The notes: generated by a model from the letters alone, not told the origin. A stretch of DNA of 64,000 nt from a bacterium (GCA_022825065.1 JAJDYR010000024.1:108597-172596); one strand, 5' to 3'. Counted from the first letter of the stretch, positions 43,790 to 53,238 are shown. Numbers and translations: made by a program.

Positions 43790-44212
43790 CTAGCGCGTGA
43801 ACAGGAATGCGGCCAGGGCGGCGCAGAAGAGTCCGCCCACCTTGGCGGGCGTGAAGCCCTCGCCCAGAAACAACGCCGCCAGAATCGCCGTGACGCCCGG
43901 ATAAAGCGCTGAAAGCGCCACCACGCCCGCCGTCTGGCCTTCCGCCTTCGACAGCGCCAGCACCAGAAAGAGCATCGCCAGCAGGGTGGCCACCGTGGCG
44001 ACCACGGGCAGCCACATGACCTCCATACGCATCGCAGGAAGCGGGAACTGCCTGCTCAAGACGGCGATCACCACGACGACCGCGGTCGTGACGCCCATGC
44101 CCATCAGGTGCGGCATCGCGCCCAGGCGCTCCTGGCCCATCTTCATGAAGAACCCCCAGACGCCGAAGCACAGGACGGCGAGCAGTGTGAGGCTCAAGGC
44201 GGTCGTATTCAT
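43790..44212 (-). CDS. EamA/DMT-type small membrane transporter
   Basis: 140 residues from ATG at 44212 (CTGGAGAA upstream). Four to five membrane helices; the C-terminal LYPGVTAILAALFLGEGFTP followed by KVGGLFCAALAAFL is the EamA repeat signature. One EamA repeat only, so it presumably dimerises like EmrE-type half transporters. It sits 17 bases upstream of hyuA and may move its substrate or product. The ORF extends further upstream, but that part does not look like a membrane protein and lacks an RBS. Confidence 0.8.
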   Translation of the reverse strand: MNTTALSLTLLAVLCFGVWGFFMKMGQERLGAMPHLMGMGVTTAVVVVIAVLSRQFPLPAMRMEVMWLPVVATVATLLAMLFLVLALSKAEGQTAGVVALSALYPGVTAILAALFLGEGFTPAKVGGLFCAALAAFLFTR

Positions 44213-44432
44213 CGTGTTCTCCAGAGAAAATGTTCTCCGCGAGTGGCGGGCCGCATCAGCCCAAACGGGCGATTTTCCGGCGGACCCGCCGCAAAGCGGC
44301 TTTATACAGCAAGTTAAGGGCGAGGAAAAGATGAGAATTTCGTGATTTTGTGATTCCACTTATGGAGCCGATCCTGGAGGGATGAAACTTTACTCCTCGC
44401 TTGCAGAGCGTGAACCAACCACTCCCCCTCAA

Positions 44433-44700
44433 GGGGCTGTTGAAAAAGACCCTTAGAAGGTAATGGCACCCCCTCCTGGAAGGGAAACCCTATTAAGTCA
44501 ACCCCCCCTACCCCCCCTTGTCAGGGGGGCAAGAAAGAGCAAAACCCCCTCAGCCCGGCGAGGGCGCATCGCCTTTTTATACCCCCCTGACAAGGGGGGG
44601 TAGGGGGGGTTGCTTTCAAAGAGGGAGGCCGGGGGTTCGCGCGAAAGCGGCCTTCCCGCTATAGGCAATGTCCCCCGACGGGGACTTTTTCAACAGCCCC
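44433..44700. repeat. intergenic repeat element with perfect 16-bp terminal inverted repeats, C-rich core
   Basis: GGGGCTGTTGAAAAAG (44433-44448) and its exact inverse CTTTTTCAACAGCCCC (44685-44700). Core: CAACCCCCCCTACCCCCCCT..GTCAGGGGGG near 44501 and the mirror CCCCCCTGACAAGGGGGGGT near 44583. Flanked on the left by CTCCCCCTCAAG, also seen next to other copies. This is the best-defined copy. The remainder of 44213-44783 shows no gene. Confidence 0.85.
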
Positions 44701-44783
44701 GTTTCGCCTTTGCCTCGCGTTTTGATAGATTCCCGGTGTCGGGTGAACCGATACGCCTTTCCCCCATCGTCAAGGATGCTCCC

Positions 44784-45641
44784 ATGCAGATCACGCCGCA
44801 CGTGCATAGCCTCTGGCTGGAATTCGAGATCAAAACGCCCGCGGGCGAGCGGATTCCGCGGTTCGTCACGTCCTACATTCTCGCGGGCGATACGCTCACC
44901 CTGATCGATACGGGCGTCGCCTCAACGGCATCGGACATTTTTGCCTATATCGAGTCCATTGGCAGGAAGCCCGAGGAGATAGCGCACGTCCTGCTCACGC
45001 ACTCCCACTTCGATCACATCGGCGGAAACGGCCTGATCGCCGAGCGGGCGGGGCCGGAGTTCCTGGGTCCGGAAGCGGAGAAGCGGATGATCGAGGACCT
45101 CGATTATCAGCACAGCGTCCGCCCCGTGGGGAGAATGCGCGATGCCGTATCCGGCCCCGTGAAGCTCGCCGGTTTTCTCGCGGAAGGCGATGAGATATCA
45201 CCGGGCGGTGTGGCGACCCAAGTGATTCACACGCCGGGGCATTCGGCGGGGAGCCTCTCTTTCTTCATGCCCGAGGAAGGCGCGCTCATCTGCGGGGACG
45301 TATTGCCCGAACCCGGTACGCTGCCGATCTATGAGAGCGTGGCCGACACGCTGGCGAGCCTGGAGAGGCTGAAAGCTCTTCAGGGCGTGAATGTCCTGCT
45401 CTCCGCCATGAGCCGGGCGGTCTCGCGCGATGAGGCGGTTTCGAGCCACATCGAAAGCGGGGCGGGGTACATGAGGGAGATAGACGGGCTGGTGCGGCAG
45501 GCCCTATCAGAGCAGGGAGATGACGTTTCGCCCGGAGAGGCGGCTGCGTTCGTTTTCGAGCGGTTGAATCTGCCGCCCGCCGGTCTCATCCCCATCGTCC
45601 TGCGCAGCATGAAGGCCCATCTCGACGAGGGGGCGATTTAA
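44784..45641 (+). CDS. MBL fold metallo-hydrolase
   Basis: 285 residues from ATG at 44784 (AAGGA upstream). Metal motif THSHFDHIGG, then VIHTPGHSAGSLSF and LICGDVL are the standard beta-lactamase-fold metal ligands. The C-terminal 70 residues, helical and with LPPAGLIPIVLRSMKAHL, resemble the winged-helix end of glyoxalase II/LACTB2-like proteins. Likely hydrolyses a thioester or lactone-type bond; substrate unknown. Confidence 0.85.
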   Translation: MQITPHVHSLWLEFEIKTPAGERIPRFVTSYILAGDTLTLIDTGVASTASDIFAYIESIGRKPEEIAHVLLTHSHFDHIGGNGLIAERAGPEFLGPEAEKRMIEDLDYQHSVRPVGRMRDAVSGPVKLAGFLAEGDEISPGGVATQVIHTPGHSAGSLSFFMPEEGALICGDVLPEPGTLPIYESVADTLASLERLKALQGVNVLLSAMSRAVSRDEAVSSHIESGAGYMREIDGLVRQALSEQGDDVSPGEAAAFVFERLNLPPAGLIPIVLRSMKAHLDEGAI

Positions 45642-45683
45642 TACGATGCGTTTTCCGCCACCTTGCGAACGAGGAGCTAAGGC

Positions 45684-46973
45684 TTGAGCCTGCACCTGTA
45701 TGTGAAAAGTTTCGAGACGCCGCTCGGCGAGAGGGGAAAGGACGACCTCTGGCGCGAGAAAGAAGATTTGCTAGACAATCCCGCTCGATGCGCAGAGTTG
45801 ATAGCGGGGTATCAGGCAGGTCCCGGAGAGCCGTATTTCGCGGCCGAGCGCGCGGACGTCGACGGCATGGCGGCGAAACTCGGGGCGGCGGAGGGAAAAG
45901 AGCACGTCGTCGTCGTCGGGAACGGCGGGTCGATACGAAACGTGTGGGCGCTCTATCTGGCGCTTTCAGAGCGGGGGTTCTCGAAAAAGCTGCACCTGCT
46001 CGACGGCACGGACATGAGCGGTCTGCTCGGAGAGTTGCTGCGCGAAGGCGGCGCGTTCAGCCCCGAGAACACGCTCATCGTTCCGGTAAGCAAATCCGGC
46101 GGGACCGAAAACGTGATCCAGGAGACGGCTCTCCTGATGGAGCGCGGCTATCCGGCTCTGGCGATTACCTCCTCGGGCCCGAGCAAGCTGGCCGCGATGG
46201 TCGCCGAGGCGAATCTCGAGGCCTTCCCGCACCCCGACGATGTGGGCGGGCGCTTCACCGCCGCGCAAAACAACGCGCTCCTGCCCCTCGCGATGCTGGA
46301 CGGGGATACGAAGCTGGCCGGAGAGATTGACGCCGCCTTTGCAGACGCTCACGAAAAACTAGGGGTTGCTGCGCCTTTAAGCGAGAACATGGCGAAGCAC
46401 CTCGCTCTCGAATTCTGGCGGGCGGAGCAGGCCGGCTACACGGAGGTCTTCATGCCGATTTACGCCCATGCGCTCTCAGGCGCGGGCGAGCTCATCGTCC
46501 AACTGGTGCATGAGAGCTACTGCAAGGCCGGGCACGGGCAGACGATTCTCTGGGCGGGCGCGCCCGAGAGCCAGCACCACACGAACCAGCGGTATTTCGG
46601 CGGGCGGGAGAACGTGGTGGGGCTGTCGCTGTGCGTCGGCAGATTTCAGGAGGATAAGGCCCTCGCGGGCGGAGTGAGCTGCACGGAGTTTTTGCACTTG
46701 GAGCACGCGGGCGTCGCCGCGGAAGCCGAGAGCAGGGGGACGCCCCACATGGTCCTCACCCTCGATTCCCTGGCAGTCGCCGATGTGTGCGGCCTCATCG
46801 CGCTCTGGCAGTGGGCGGCGGTCTACGGCGGCCTGCTGCGCGGGGTGAACCCGTTCGATCAGCCGGCTGTGGAGGGGAGCAAGAAAGCGACCCTAGAGAT
46901 GTTCGAGCGTTTCGGGGAGGAGACGAAAGCGAGTCTCGCGCGCTTCGTTCGGGATGCGGGGTACAGGTTGTAG
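45684..46973 (+). CDS. glucose-6-phosphate isomerase family protein (SIS domains)
   Basis: 429 residues from TTG at 45684 (GAGGAG upstream). HVVVVGNGGSIRNVWALYLA and VPVSKSGGTENVIQETALLM form the first SIS domain with the sugar-phosphate Ser; HESYCKAGHGQTIL and the C-terminal GVNPFDQPAVEGSK are hallmarks of phosphoglucose isomerase. Shorter than classical Pgi (about 550) but like archaeal/bacterial short forms. Predicted interconversion of glucose-6-P and fructose-6-P; a bifunctional phosphoglucose/phosphomannose enzyme is an alternative. Confidence 0.8.
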   Translation: MSLHLYVKSFETPLGERGKDDLWREKEDLLDNPARCAELIAGYQAGPGEPYFAAERADVDGMAAKLGAAEGKEHVVVVGNGGSIRNVWALYLALSERGFSKKLHLLDGTDMSGLLGELLREGGAFSPENTLIVPVSKSGGTENVIQETALLMERGYPALAITSSGPSKLAAMVAEANLEAFPHPDDVGGRFTAAQNNALLPLAMLDGDTKLAGEIDAAFADAHEKLGVAAPLSENMAKHLALEFWRAEQAGYTEVFMPIYAHALSGAGELIVQLVHESYCKAGHGQTILWAGAPESQHHTNQRYFGGRENVVGLSLCVGRFQEDKALAGGVSCTEFLHLEHAGVAAEAESRGTPHMVLTLDSLAVADVCGLIALWQWAAVYGGLLRGVNPFDQPAVEGSKKATLEMFERFGEETKASLARFVRDAGYRL

Positions 46974-47005
46974 GGGAGGGGTTGTCCCACAGGTCGCGAC
47001 TATGG

Positions 47006-47245
47006 GGGGCAGTTGAAAAAGGCCAAATTTCAGGGGCAGAGGAGAAGCCCCTCTCGGATAGAAAGGCAACCCCCCCTACCCCCCCTTGTCAGGGGGGTAT
47101 AAAAAGGCGATGCGCCCCCGCTGGGCTGAGGGGGTTTTGCTTTTTCTTGCCCCCCTGACAAGGGGGGGTAGGGGGGGTTGCCTTTATGGGATTTCCCTTT
47201 CAAGGGAGTTGCCATTACCCTCTCAGGGGGGTTTTCAACAACCCC
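47006..47245. repeat. intergenic repeat element, C-rich palindromic core
   Basis: Ends GGGGCAGTTGAAAAAGG (47006-47022) and GTTTTCAACAACCCC (47231-47245) are imperfect terminal inverted repeats. Core CAACCCCCCCTACCCCCCCT with its mirror near 47150. The spacer (GCGATGCGCCCCCGCTGGGC) is closely related, inverted, to that of the copy at 44433-44700. It fills the gap between two convergent genes. Confidence 0.8.
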
Positions 47246-47293
47246 AAATGCGGCCCCTGCAATACGGGGTGGTAACCTCTCCGCCCCGACGAA

Positions 47294-48241
47294 CTAGGTG
47301 GATTCCGTCTCCCGCTTCGGCGCTTTCAAGGGCAGACCCAGGACGCGGGCGGGGTTCTTGTGGAGCATGGTCTCGATCTCGCGGGGTTTGATTCCGTTTT
47401 CCAGCATCAACTGAACGAAAACGCGTAGCCCCTCCCAGGGGGGCGCGTTGTGGAGCTGGCCCAGGTCGGTGGAGAGAATCGTGCGCGCGGGACCAACGGC
47501 CTTCACCATCCTGGCCTGCTCCCTGACGGAGATGGGCGGCGCGTTCTCATCGGTCGGATAGGCGCCCCAGTGGGTGAAGCAGAAGATCGCCAGATGCTCG
47601 ATGTAGGCGCCCATCTTTGCGAATTCCACCTGCTCTTCGATCGATGCGTCCACGATGTATTCGGGGTGCTGGACGATGATGTGCTTCACCCCCTCTTCTT
47701 TCGCCAGGGGAATGAGCGCGCGCACTTCCTCCACGTCCAGATGCCCCGTGCTGAGGCAGATGCCTGCGTCGGCGATGAGCCTGCAGATGGTTCTTACCTC
47801 CGGGTGTATTTTCGTGCGCTTCTTGTCGGAGAAGATGGTGAGGCCTTCTTCTTTGAGCTTCACGCCCCTGGTCTGCTTCATGCCCGGGAAATGCGGCGCG
47901 CCCAGTTTTTCCAGGTGGTTCAGCGAACTGATGGTGGGCATCCACACCATCTTCGCCCCCATCTTGATGGCGGTGTCCACGGCGAAGGGGTTGAACCCGC
48001 CCACCGGGCTGTTGAGCGTGACCCCTCCGTATATTTCGATGGCGTCGCCCATCACCTCCCGCACGATGGGGATGCGGCCCGACGTGTCGCCGTGGTGAAT
48101 CTTGAACACCACGCCGCGCATGCCCACCGAAGCCGCCCCGCGCGCGCACTCGATGTGGTCGCAAACGCGCGGGAACAGGCTGGGCGATGCGTGGATGTGG
48201 GTGTCGATTGCGCCGTGAAGCAGCCTCTGGTCTTCTCTCAT
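47294..48241 (-). CDS. DUF6282-like metal-dependent hydrolase (amidohydrolase-like)
   Basis: 315 residues. Opening IDTHIHASPSLFPRVCD gives an H-x-H metal pair; LSTGHLDVEEVRALIPLA, IIVQHPEYIVDASIEEQV and TILSTDLGQLHNAPPWEGLR provide further His/Asp ligands of a TIM-barrel hydrolase. This pattern fits the DUF6282 group, to my recollection. Cytoplasmic. Substrate unknown. GAGAAGA precedes the start only weakly. Confidence 0.75.
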   Translation of the reverse strand: MREDQRLLHGAIDTHIHASPSLFPRVCDHIECARGAASVGMRGVVFKIHHGDTSGRIPIVREVMGDAIEIYGGVTLNSPVGGFNPFAVDTAIKMGAKMVWMPTISSLNHLEKLGAPHFPGMKQTRGVKLKEEGLTIFSDKKRTKIHPEVRTICRLIADAGICLSTGHLDVEEVRALIPLAKEEGVKHIIVQHPEYIVDASIEEQVEFAKMGAYIEHLAIFCFTHWGAYPTDENAPPISVREQARMVKAVGPARTILSTDLGQLHNAPPWEGLRVFVQLMLENGIKPREIETMLHKNPARVLGLPLKAPKRETEST

Positions 48242-48435
48242 GCTGTTCCTCTCCGGGTTTGGTGTGGTATCGGATACCCGTTAAAGCTACAGAATCGCCG
48301 CCGTTCGGGCAATGTGACTCGCCCTTTCGCCCCGATGCCCTAGCGGCTATAGTGTGCGCCGTTCCCGACGGGAAAAACTAACATTGATTGCGAACGATTT
48401 TTCATGAAACCATTGTATGAAAGGAGCAGGGCAGG

Positions 48436-49245
48436 ATGAAGATCGGTTATGTGGTTGCAACGCCCGACGTGACGACGCCGCTCATGCCGGCGGTGCGCGG
48501 CGCGTTCCGGGACAATCTCATGTTTTTAAGGGATCTGGGTTTCGACGGCGTGGAGCTCGCGACGCGCGACGCGGGCGCTTTCGATAAGGACGAACTGCGC
48601 CGCACGATAGAGGAAACCGGTCTCGAAGTCTCCCTCATCGGTACGGCGCCGATTTCCTATCAGGACGAGATCGAGATCTGCCACGCAGACGCCGACGTGC
48701 GTGCCAAGGCCATCGAGCGCCTTTTCGGCCACATCGACTTCGGGAGCGAGTTGGGCTGTCCGGTGAACATCGGCCGCTTCCGGGGGAATTTTCTGGAAGA
48801 CGAGCGGAGGGCCGAGTCCGAAGCCTGGATGTGGGACGGATTGCGCGCGGGTGCCGACAGGGCGGGGGAGCGCGGCATCAAAATGCTCTTCGAGCCGCAC
48901 CACCGCTTCAACACGAACTTCGTGCGCTCGACGCGGGAGGGTCTGGAATTCCTGGACGAGATGAACCACGAGGCGGTGGGTTTCCTGATCGACAGCTTCC
49001 ACATGAACATCGAGGACGCCTCTTTCTCAGGCGCGATCCGCGAGGCGGGCGACAGGATCGACTACTTCCACATCGCCGACAACATGCGCACCTACCCGGG
49101 TTCGGGCCATATTCCGTTTGACGAGATCATCGGCGCGCTCAAGGAGGTGGGCTACGCGGGCTATCTCTCGGCCCAGCTCGCCCAGAAGCCGGACTTCGAG
49201 ACGGCGGCGACCAAAACGATCGAATACTTGAGGCCGCGCCTGTGA
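48436..49245 (+). CDS. sugar phosphate isomerase/epimerase (xylose isomerase-like TIM barrel)
   Basis: 269 residues. DLGFDGVELATRD, GIKMLFEPHHRFNTNFVRS, GFLIDSFHMNIEDASFSGAI, IDYFHIADNMRTYPGSGHIP and YAGYLSAQLA follow the AP_endonuc_2 barrel with Glu, Asp, His metal ligands, as in hydroxypyruvate isomerases and tagatose epimerases. AAGGAGCAGG precedes the ATG. Probably co-transcribed with the SDR after it (25-base gap). Confidence 0.85.
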   Translation: MKIGYVVATPDVTTPLMPAVRGAFRDNLMFLRDLGFDGVELATRDAGAFDKDELRRTIEETGLEVSLIGTAPISYQDEIEICHADADVRAKAIERLFGHIDFGSELGCPVNIGRFRGNFLEDERRAESEAWMWDGLRAGADRAGERGIKMLFEPHHRFNTNFVRSTREGLEFLDEMNHEAVGFLIDSFHMNIEDASFSGAIREAGDRIDYFHIADNMRTYPGSGHIPFDEIIGALKEVGYAGYLSAQLAQKPDFETAATKTIEYLRPRL

Positions 49246-49270
49246 ATAGCAGCCTTTCGGAGGTGTGGCG

Positions 49271-50038
49271 ATGATTAAACAATTCAGGATGGACGGCCGC
49301 GTAGCAATCGTTACGGGCGGCACCTCGGGCATCGGCCTGGCGATAGCGAAGGCGCTCGCCGACGCGGGCGCGAGCGTTACCATAGCGGGCCGCTCGAAGG
49401 AGCGGGGAGACGAGGCGCTCGAAGCCTTCCGGGCGGATGGTCTGGAGGCGCAGTTTCTCTCCTGCGACGTCGGGGACGCAGACTCCGTCTCCGCGATGGT
49501 GGGAGAGGTCGTATCGAGCCACGGGGGGCTGAACGTCATGGTGAACAGCGCGGCGATCAACATCGTGAAGCCCGCGCTCGACCACGCGCCCGAAGACGTG
49601 GACGCACTTCTGGCCTCGAACGTGCGCGGCGCCTTTCTCTGCGCGCAGGAGGCCGCCAAAGTCATGGTCGATCAGGGAGGCGGCGGGAAGATCGTTCTGC
49701 TCACTTCGATGGTGGCCGAGCGCGCGGTCCCCAACCAGGCCGTCTACGTCGCCACCAAGGGCGCCGTCGTATCACTGACGCGCGCGCTGGCGCTCGAATG
49801 GGCGCCGCACGACATCCAGGTGAACGCCCTGGGGCCGCAACTCACCAAGACGCCGATGACGGGGGGGTTGTTCGCCAATCCCGAGAAGATGGCGGAAGTC
49901 CATGCGCGCACGCCTGCGGGCCGCGCGGGCTTGCCTGAAGATTTGACGGGGGCGGCGCTCTTCCTGTGCTCCTCGGCTTCGGATTACCTCACCGGACAGC
50001 ACATCGTCGTGGACGGCGGCCGCGGCGCGGCGGGGTGA
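49271..50038 (+). CDS. SDR family NAD(P)-dependent oxidoreductase
   Basis: 255 residues from ATG at 49271, seven bases after GGAGG; a GTG at 49265 is too close to that site. Cofactor loop VTGGTSGIGLAIAKAL, AGRSKERGDEA (basic residue after strand 2, NADP-like), NSAAINIV, LLTSMVAERAVPNQAVYVAT with catalytic Ser and Tyr-x3-Lys, and the end LTGQHIVVDGGRGA. Paired with the upstream isomerase it may act on a sugar or polyol; not proven. Confidence 0.9.
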   Translation: MIKQFRMDGRVAIVTGGTSGIGLAIAKALADAGASVTIAGRSKERGDEALEAFRADGLEAQFLSCDVGDADSVSAMVGEVVSSHGGLNVMVNSAAINIVKPALDHAPEDVDALLASNVRGAFLCAQEAAKVMVDQGGGGKIVLLTSMVAERAVPNQAVYVATKGAVVSLTRALALEWAPHDIQVNALGPQLTKTPMTGGLFANPEKMAEVHARTPAGRAGLPEDLTGAALFLCSSASDYLTGQHIVVDGGRGAAG

Positions 50039-50061
50039 TGTTGATGTTTCCCCCTCCCGGA

Positions 50062-50225
50062 GGGGACCGTTGAAAAAGCCCCTCCTTGTCCGGGGATAAA
50101 GGCAACCCCCCCTACCCCCCCCTTGTCAGGGGGGTATAAAAAGGCGACGCCCGCCTTCGGTAGAGGGGCTTTTGTTTTTTCTTGCCCCCCTGACAAGGGG
50201 GGGTAGGGGGGGTTGGTTTTCAAGC
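50062..50225. repeat. intergenic repeat element, C-rich core, right end missing
   Basis: GGGGACCGTTGAAAAAGCCCC at the left matches the shared end imperfectly; CAACCCCCCCTACCCCCCCC and its mirror near 50186 form the core; the spacer reads GCGACGCCCGCCTTCGGTAG. No right-hand terminal repeat follows, so this is a truncated copy. Confidence 0.7.
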
Positions 50226-50278
50226 AGAGGGAAAGGCGAGCGGGTCGCGTGTATACGTGGGGTGCTCCCGAGGAATGG

Positions 50279-50362
50279 ATTCCGGCTTTCGCCGGAATGA
50301 CGATGCCTTTGCTCGGTCGATAAACAAGAATGTAGGGACAGGCCCCCGTGCCTGTCCCTACA
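50279..50362. repeat. two small palindromes, ATTCCGGC-TTTC-GCCGGAAT and a GTAGGGACAGGC hairpin
   Basis: 50279-50298 is an 8-bp stem with a 4-base loop. TGTAGGGACAGGC (50331-50343) pairs perfectly with GCCTGTCCCTACA (50350-50362). The second has relatives at 59233, 59641 and, with other inner letters, at 20456 and 59458. They may double as transcription terminators for the flanking convergent genes. Confidence 0.65.
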
Positions 50363-50413
50363 GAACCCTCCCCCGTCGGCCCCATACGCCAAATCACGAA
50401 ATCAGGATTTCGC

Positions 50414-52183
50414 CTACTCCCCCTCTTTCGGCGGGATGATGGGCAGGAGGAGATAGGGGTCGCGGCCGCCGCCGGCGTGCAGGGTCACCTTGTTGTCGAA
50501 AATCGCCGCCGGCCTGTCGTCGGGGTCGTTGTGCGTCATGCCGCCCGTGCCTTTCGTGGAATAATGGAACTGCTTCCCGAACTCGCTGAGCTCGCCCGTG
50601 TATTCATAGTCCTTCCCGCGCACGGTGAACGCCACCTGCCAGCCGGCGGGCACGACGATGCACGAGGTGACGATCTCCACGTCGCACTCATACACATCGC
50701 CCGGCGTGAGCTTCTCCGCCTTGTCGTGCGGGTGATAGGGCCGGTAGAAGGTGCTCTTCTCGGGATCGAGGGCGCGGTGCGAGACGCGCAGCCAGCCGTT
50801 CGCAATCGGCGTGTGCGGGTCGGTGGAGCCCATGAAGGTGAGCTCATTCCCCTCGGGGTCGAACACGCGCACGATGAGGAAGAGGTCCGCATCCTCGGTG
50901 GATGAGGAGACGAACAGCTTCGCCGCCATGGGGCCCGTGATCTCGGTTGCCTCTTCCATCGGGGGCATCCAGAACGTCACGCCCTCACCCATGCCGTCGT
51001 ATTCGAGGCTCGCCTCCCCGGCGACGGGTTCTTTCGTGAGCGCCTTGTTATCGAGATCGAGATAGAACTTCGTCCACTGCGTGCGCGCGAGGGGCCACTC
51101 GTTCTCGTAGCGGTGGACGAACTTCGGCCCCGGGTGGCGGACGTTGAGAGCCACGCGCGGGGTCTTCTCCCAGCCGTTCTCGATTCCTTTCAGGAAGTAA
51201 TCGAAAAAGCGTTTCTGGAGGTCCAGCCCGTAGGCGCTGGAGAAGAGCGACCAGTGGGAATCGCCGTGGGCTTCCAGCCACTTCTGTTCTGATGGCGATT
51301 CGATGTAGCCGTTGAAATTTCCGCGCGGGTGGATGCCCTGACCGCCCCAGTTGGCGCAGGTGAGGAGCGGGAGCGTGACTTTCGAGAGGTCGCCGGAGCG
51401 CTCCCGGTGCCACGGGCCGTCGAAGGGATGTTTCTTGAGTTCCTCGAAGGCGTTCACGCGGTTCGCCGCGAGTTGCTCTTCGGTCAGCGTGATGGGGCCC
51501 GCGACGGACTCTCCCGTAACGGGGTGTTTTCGCGCGTTCTCCCCGCGTCCGTACTGGACGTTCATCACCTGGACCTTCGACCACTGCTCCTGGAACTGGC
51601 TTAAAATTCCCCCGTGATAGCCCGAATCGCGGTAGGTGTCGTTCCCGCCCTCCCAGGGGATGATGGCGGTCAGGTGCGGGGGCTTTCGGCCCGCGATGCG
51701 CCACTGGTTGCGCGCGTAGTAGGAGATGCCCAGCATCCCCACCTTCCCGTTGCTCCACTCCTGCACGCCCGCCCATTCGATGCACTCGTAAAGGTCGTCG
51801 ATCTCCCTCGGCGAGTTGGGCGCCATGAAGCCGGGCGACCAGCCCGCCCCGCGCGAATCCACGCGGATGCAGACGTAGCCGTGCGGGATCCAGCACTCGG
51901 GGTCCGTCACCTCCCAGTTCTGGTACTTGTTGGTGGACATCTCGAGAATTTCGGGATAATCCGCCACCATCTTGTTCCACTGGTGGTGATAGCCCTCCTG
52001 GTAGGCCACCCCCTTGGCGTAGATGCCGTAGGTCAGGATGACGGGGTATTTCCCCTCCTCGATGGGCCGGAACACGTCGGCGCGAAGCACGAGGCCGTCG
52101 TCCATCTCGATGGGCTGGTGCCAGGTGATCCGCATTCCGTCGCGGTCTTCTGTTCTCGCGTTGACTTGGGGGGCCTCACTCAT
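50414..52183 (-). CDS. CocE/NonD family hydrolase (X-Pro dipeptidyl-peptidase S15-like)
   Basis: 589 residues. The nucleophile elbow is GMLGISYYARNQW with Ser154, and VCIRVDSRGAGWSPG is the conserved strand before it. The C-terminal half is the jelly-roll domain (MAAKLFVSSSTEDADLFLIV, GWLRVSHRALDPEKSTFYRP). Such proteins hydrolyse esters or amides (cocaine esterase, glutaryl acylase). No signal peptide, so cytoplasmic. Substrate unknown. Confidence 0.88.
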   Translation of the reverse strand: MSEAPQVNARTEDRDGMRITWHQPIEMDDGLVLRADVFRPIEEGKYPVILTYGIYAKGVAYQEGYHHQWNKMVADYPEILEMSTNKYQNWEVTDPECWIPHGYVCIRVDSRGAGWSPGFMAPNSPREIDDLYECIEWAGVQEWSNGKVGMLGISYYARNQWRIAGRKPPHLTAIIPWEGGNDTYRDSGYHGGILSQFQEQWSKVQVMNVQYGRGENARKHPVTGESVAGPITLTEEQLAANRVNAFEELKKHPFDGPWHRERSGDLSKVTLPLLTCANWGGQGIHPRGNFNGYIESPSEQKWLEAHGDSHWSLFSSAYGLDLQKRFFDYFLKGIENGWEKTPRVALNVRHPGPKFVHRYENEWPLARTQWTKFYLDLDNKALTKEPVAGEASLEYDGMGEGVTFWMPPMEEATEITGPMAAKLFVSSSTEDADLFLIVRVFDPEGNELTFMGSTDPHTPIANGWLRVSHRALDPEKSTFYRPYHPHDKAEKLTPGDVYECDVEIVTSCIVVPAGWQVAFTVRGKDYEYTGELSEFGKQFHYSTKGTGGMTHNDPDDRPAAIFDNKVTLHAGGGRDPYLLLPIIPPKEGE

Positions 52184-52312
52184 GCGTGGTTCCTTTCATT
52201 TGGCGTTGATAACGAATTCCTGTTTTTCCGTTTCTTCGGCGCCTGCGTTTGAGAACGATATGCTTCAGTTAGGGACTTCTTTTTTCCGCCCGGGTTTTCC
52301 TATTCCTCTTTG

Positions 52313-52493
52313 AGGGTCAATGAAAAAGTCCTCCTGTCAGGGGATAAAGGCAACCCCCCCTACCCCCCCTTAACAGGGGGGCAAGAAAAAACAAAAGCCC
52401 CTCAACCGGCGGTTGGTGTCGCCTTTTTTTACCCCCCTGTTAAGGGGGGTAGGGGGGGTTGCTCCTATGACAAAGACTTTTTCAACAACCCCC
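52313..52493. repeat. intergenic repeat element, C-rich core (variant TTAACAGGGG)
   Basis: GGGTCAATGAAAAAGTC (52313-52329) and GACTTTTTCAACAACCC (52475-52491) are the ends. The core is CAACCCCCCCTACCCCCCCT with TAACAGGGGGG and the mirror CCCCCCTGTTAAGGGGGG: the change of GTCA/TGAC to TTAACA/TGTTAA occurs on both arms, so the hairpin was kept by paired substitutions. Right flank CCTCAAGGGGGGAGTGATTCC matches flanks of other copies. Confidence 0.8.
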
Positions 52494-52527
52494 TCAAGGG
52501 GGGAGTGATTCCATCATTCCCCCACGC

Positions 52528-53238
52528 CTACACGCTGATGGAATCGCCCGGCTCCATCACGGTGATTTCGGGCGAGAGACCCCGCGCCGCGACCTCTTCC
52601 ACGAACTGCTCGGGCGTGCCCGTGAGCGGCGGGAAGGTCGAGTGGTGGATGGGCACGACCCGGCTCGCGCCCAGAAGCTCGACGGCGAGGGCCGCTTCGC
52701 GCGGGTCCATCGTGAACCGGCTGCCGATGGGCAGGAGGCAGAGATCGGGCTGGTACAACTCGCCGATGATCTTCATGTCGCCGAAAACGGCGGTATCCCC
52801 CGCGTGGTAGACGCGCTTTCCGTCCTCGAAGGTCATGACGAGGCCGGCGGGCTCGCCCGCGTAGACGCCCGGGTCGTTGTAGCTGGAGCTGTGCATGGCG
52901 TGGGTGAGCGTGACGCCGATGCCGCCGAAATCCACCGTGCCGCCCTTGCCCATCGCGCCCGCGTGCTCTTCCGCAAAGCCCTCGTTCTGGGCGATGAGGT
53001 TCACCAGTTCATAGGGGCCCGCCACCGGGCACCCGCCCTGTCCGTATACGTCCATGACGGCGGCGATGTGGTCGAAGTGGCCGTGGGTGAGGGCGATCAG
53101 GTCCGCTTTCTGCGGGCTGGTGTGGCCTTCCGGGCAGCGCGGGTTCCCCTCGAGCCAGGGGTCGATGTAGAAGGTTTTGCCTCCGTCTGAAAGACCTACG
53201 AAAGTGGAATGTCCCAGATAAGTAAGAGTTGCGCTCAT
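52528..53238 (-). CDS. metal-dependent hydrolase, UPF0173 (MBL fold)
   Basis: 236 residues from ATG at 53238 (GGAGG upstream). TYLGHSTFVGLSDG, DLIALTHGHFDHIAAVMD, YHAGDTAVFGDMKIIGE, DLCLLPIGSRFTMDPREAAL and VVPIHHSTFPPLTGTPEQF are the family blocks with all metal-binding His/Asp residues. Cytoplasmic; physiological substrate unknown. Confidence 0.9.
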   Translation of the reverse strand: MSATLTYLGHSTFVGLSDGGKTFYIDPWLEGNPRCPEGHTSPQKADLIALTHGHFDHIAAVMDVYGQGGCPVAGPYELVNLIAQNEGFAEEHAGAMGKGGTVDFGGIGVTLTHAMHSSSYNDPGVYAGEPAGLVMTFEDGKRVYHAGDTAVFGDMKIIGELYQPDLCLLPIGSRFTMDPREAALAVELLGASRVVPIHHSTFPPLTGTPEQFVEEVAARGLSPEITVMEPGDSISV

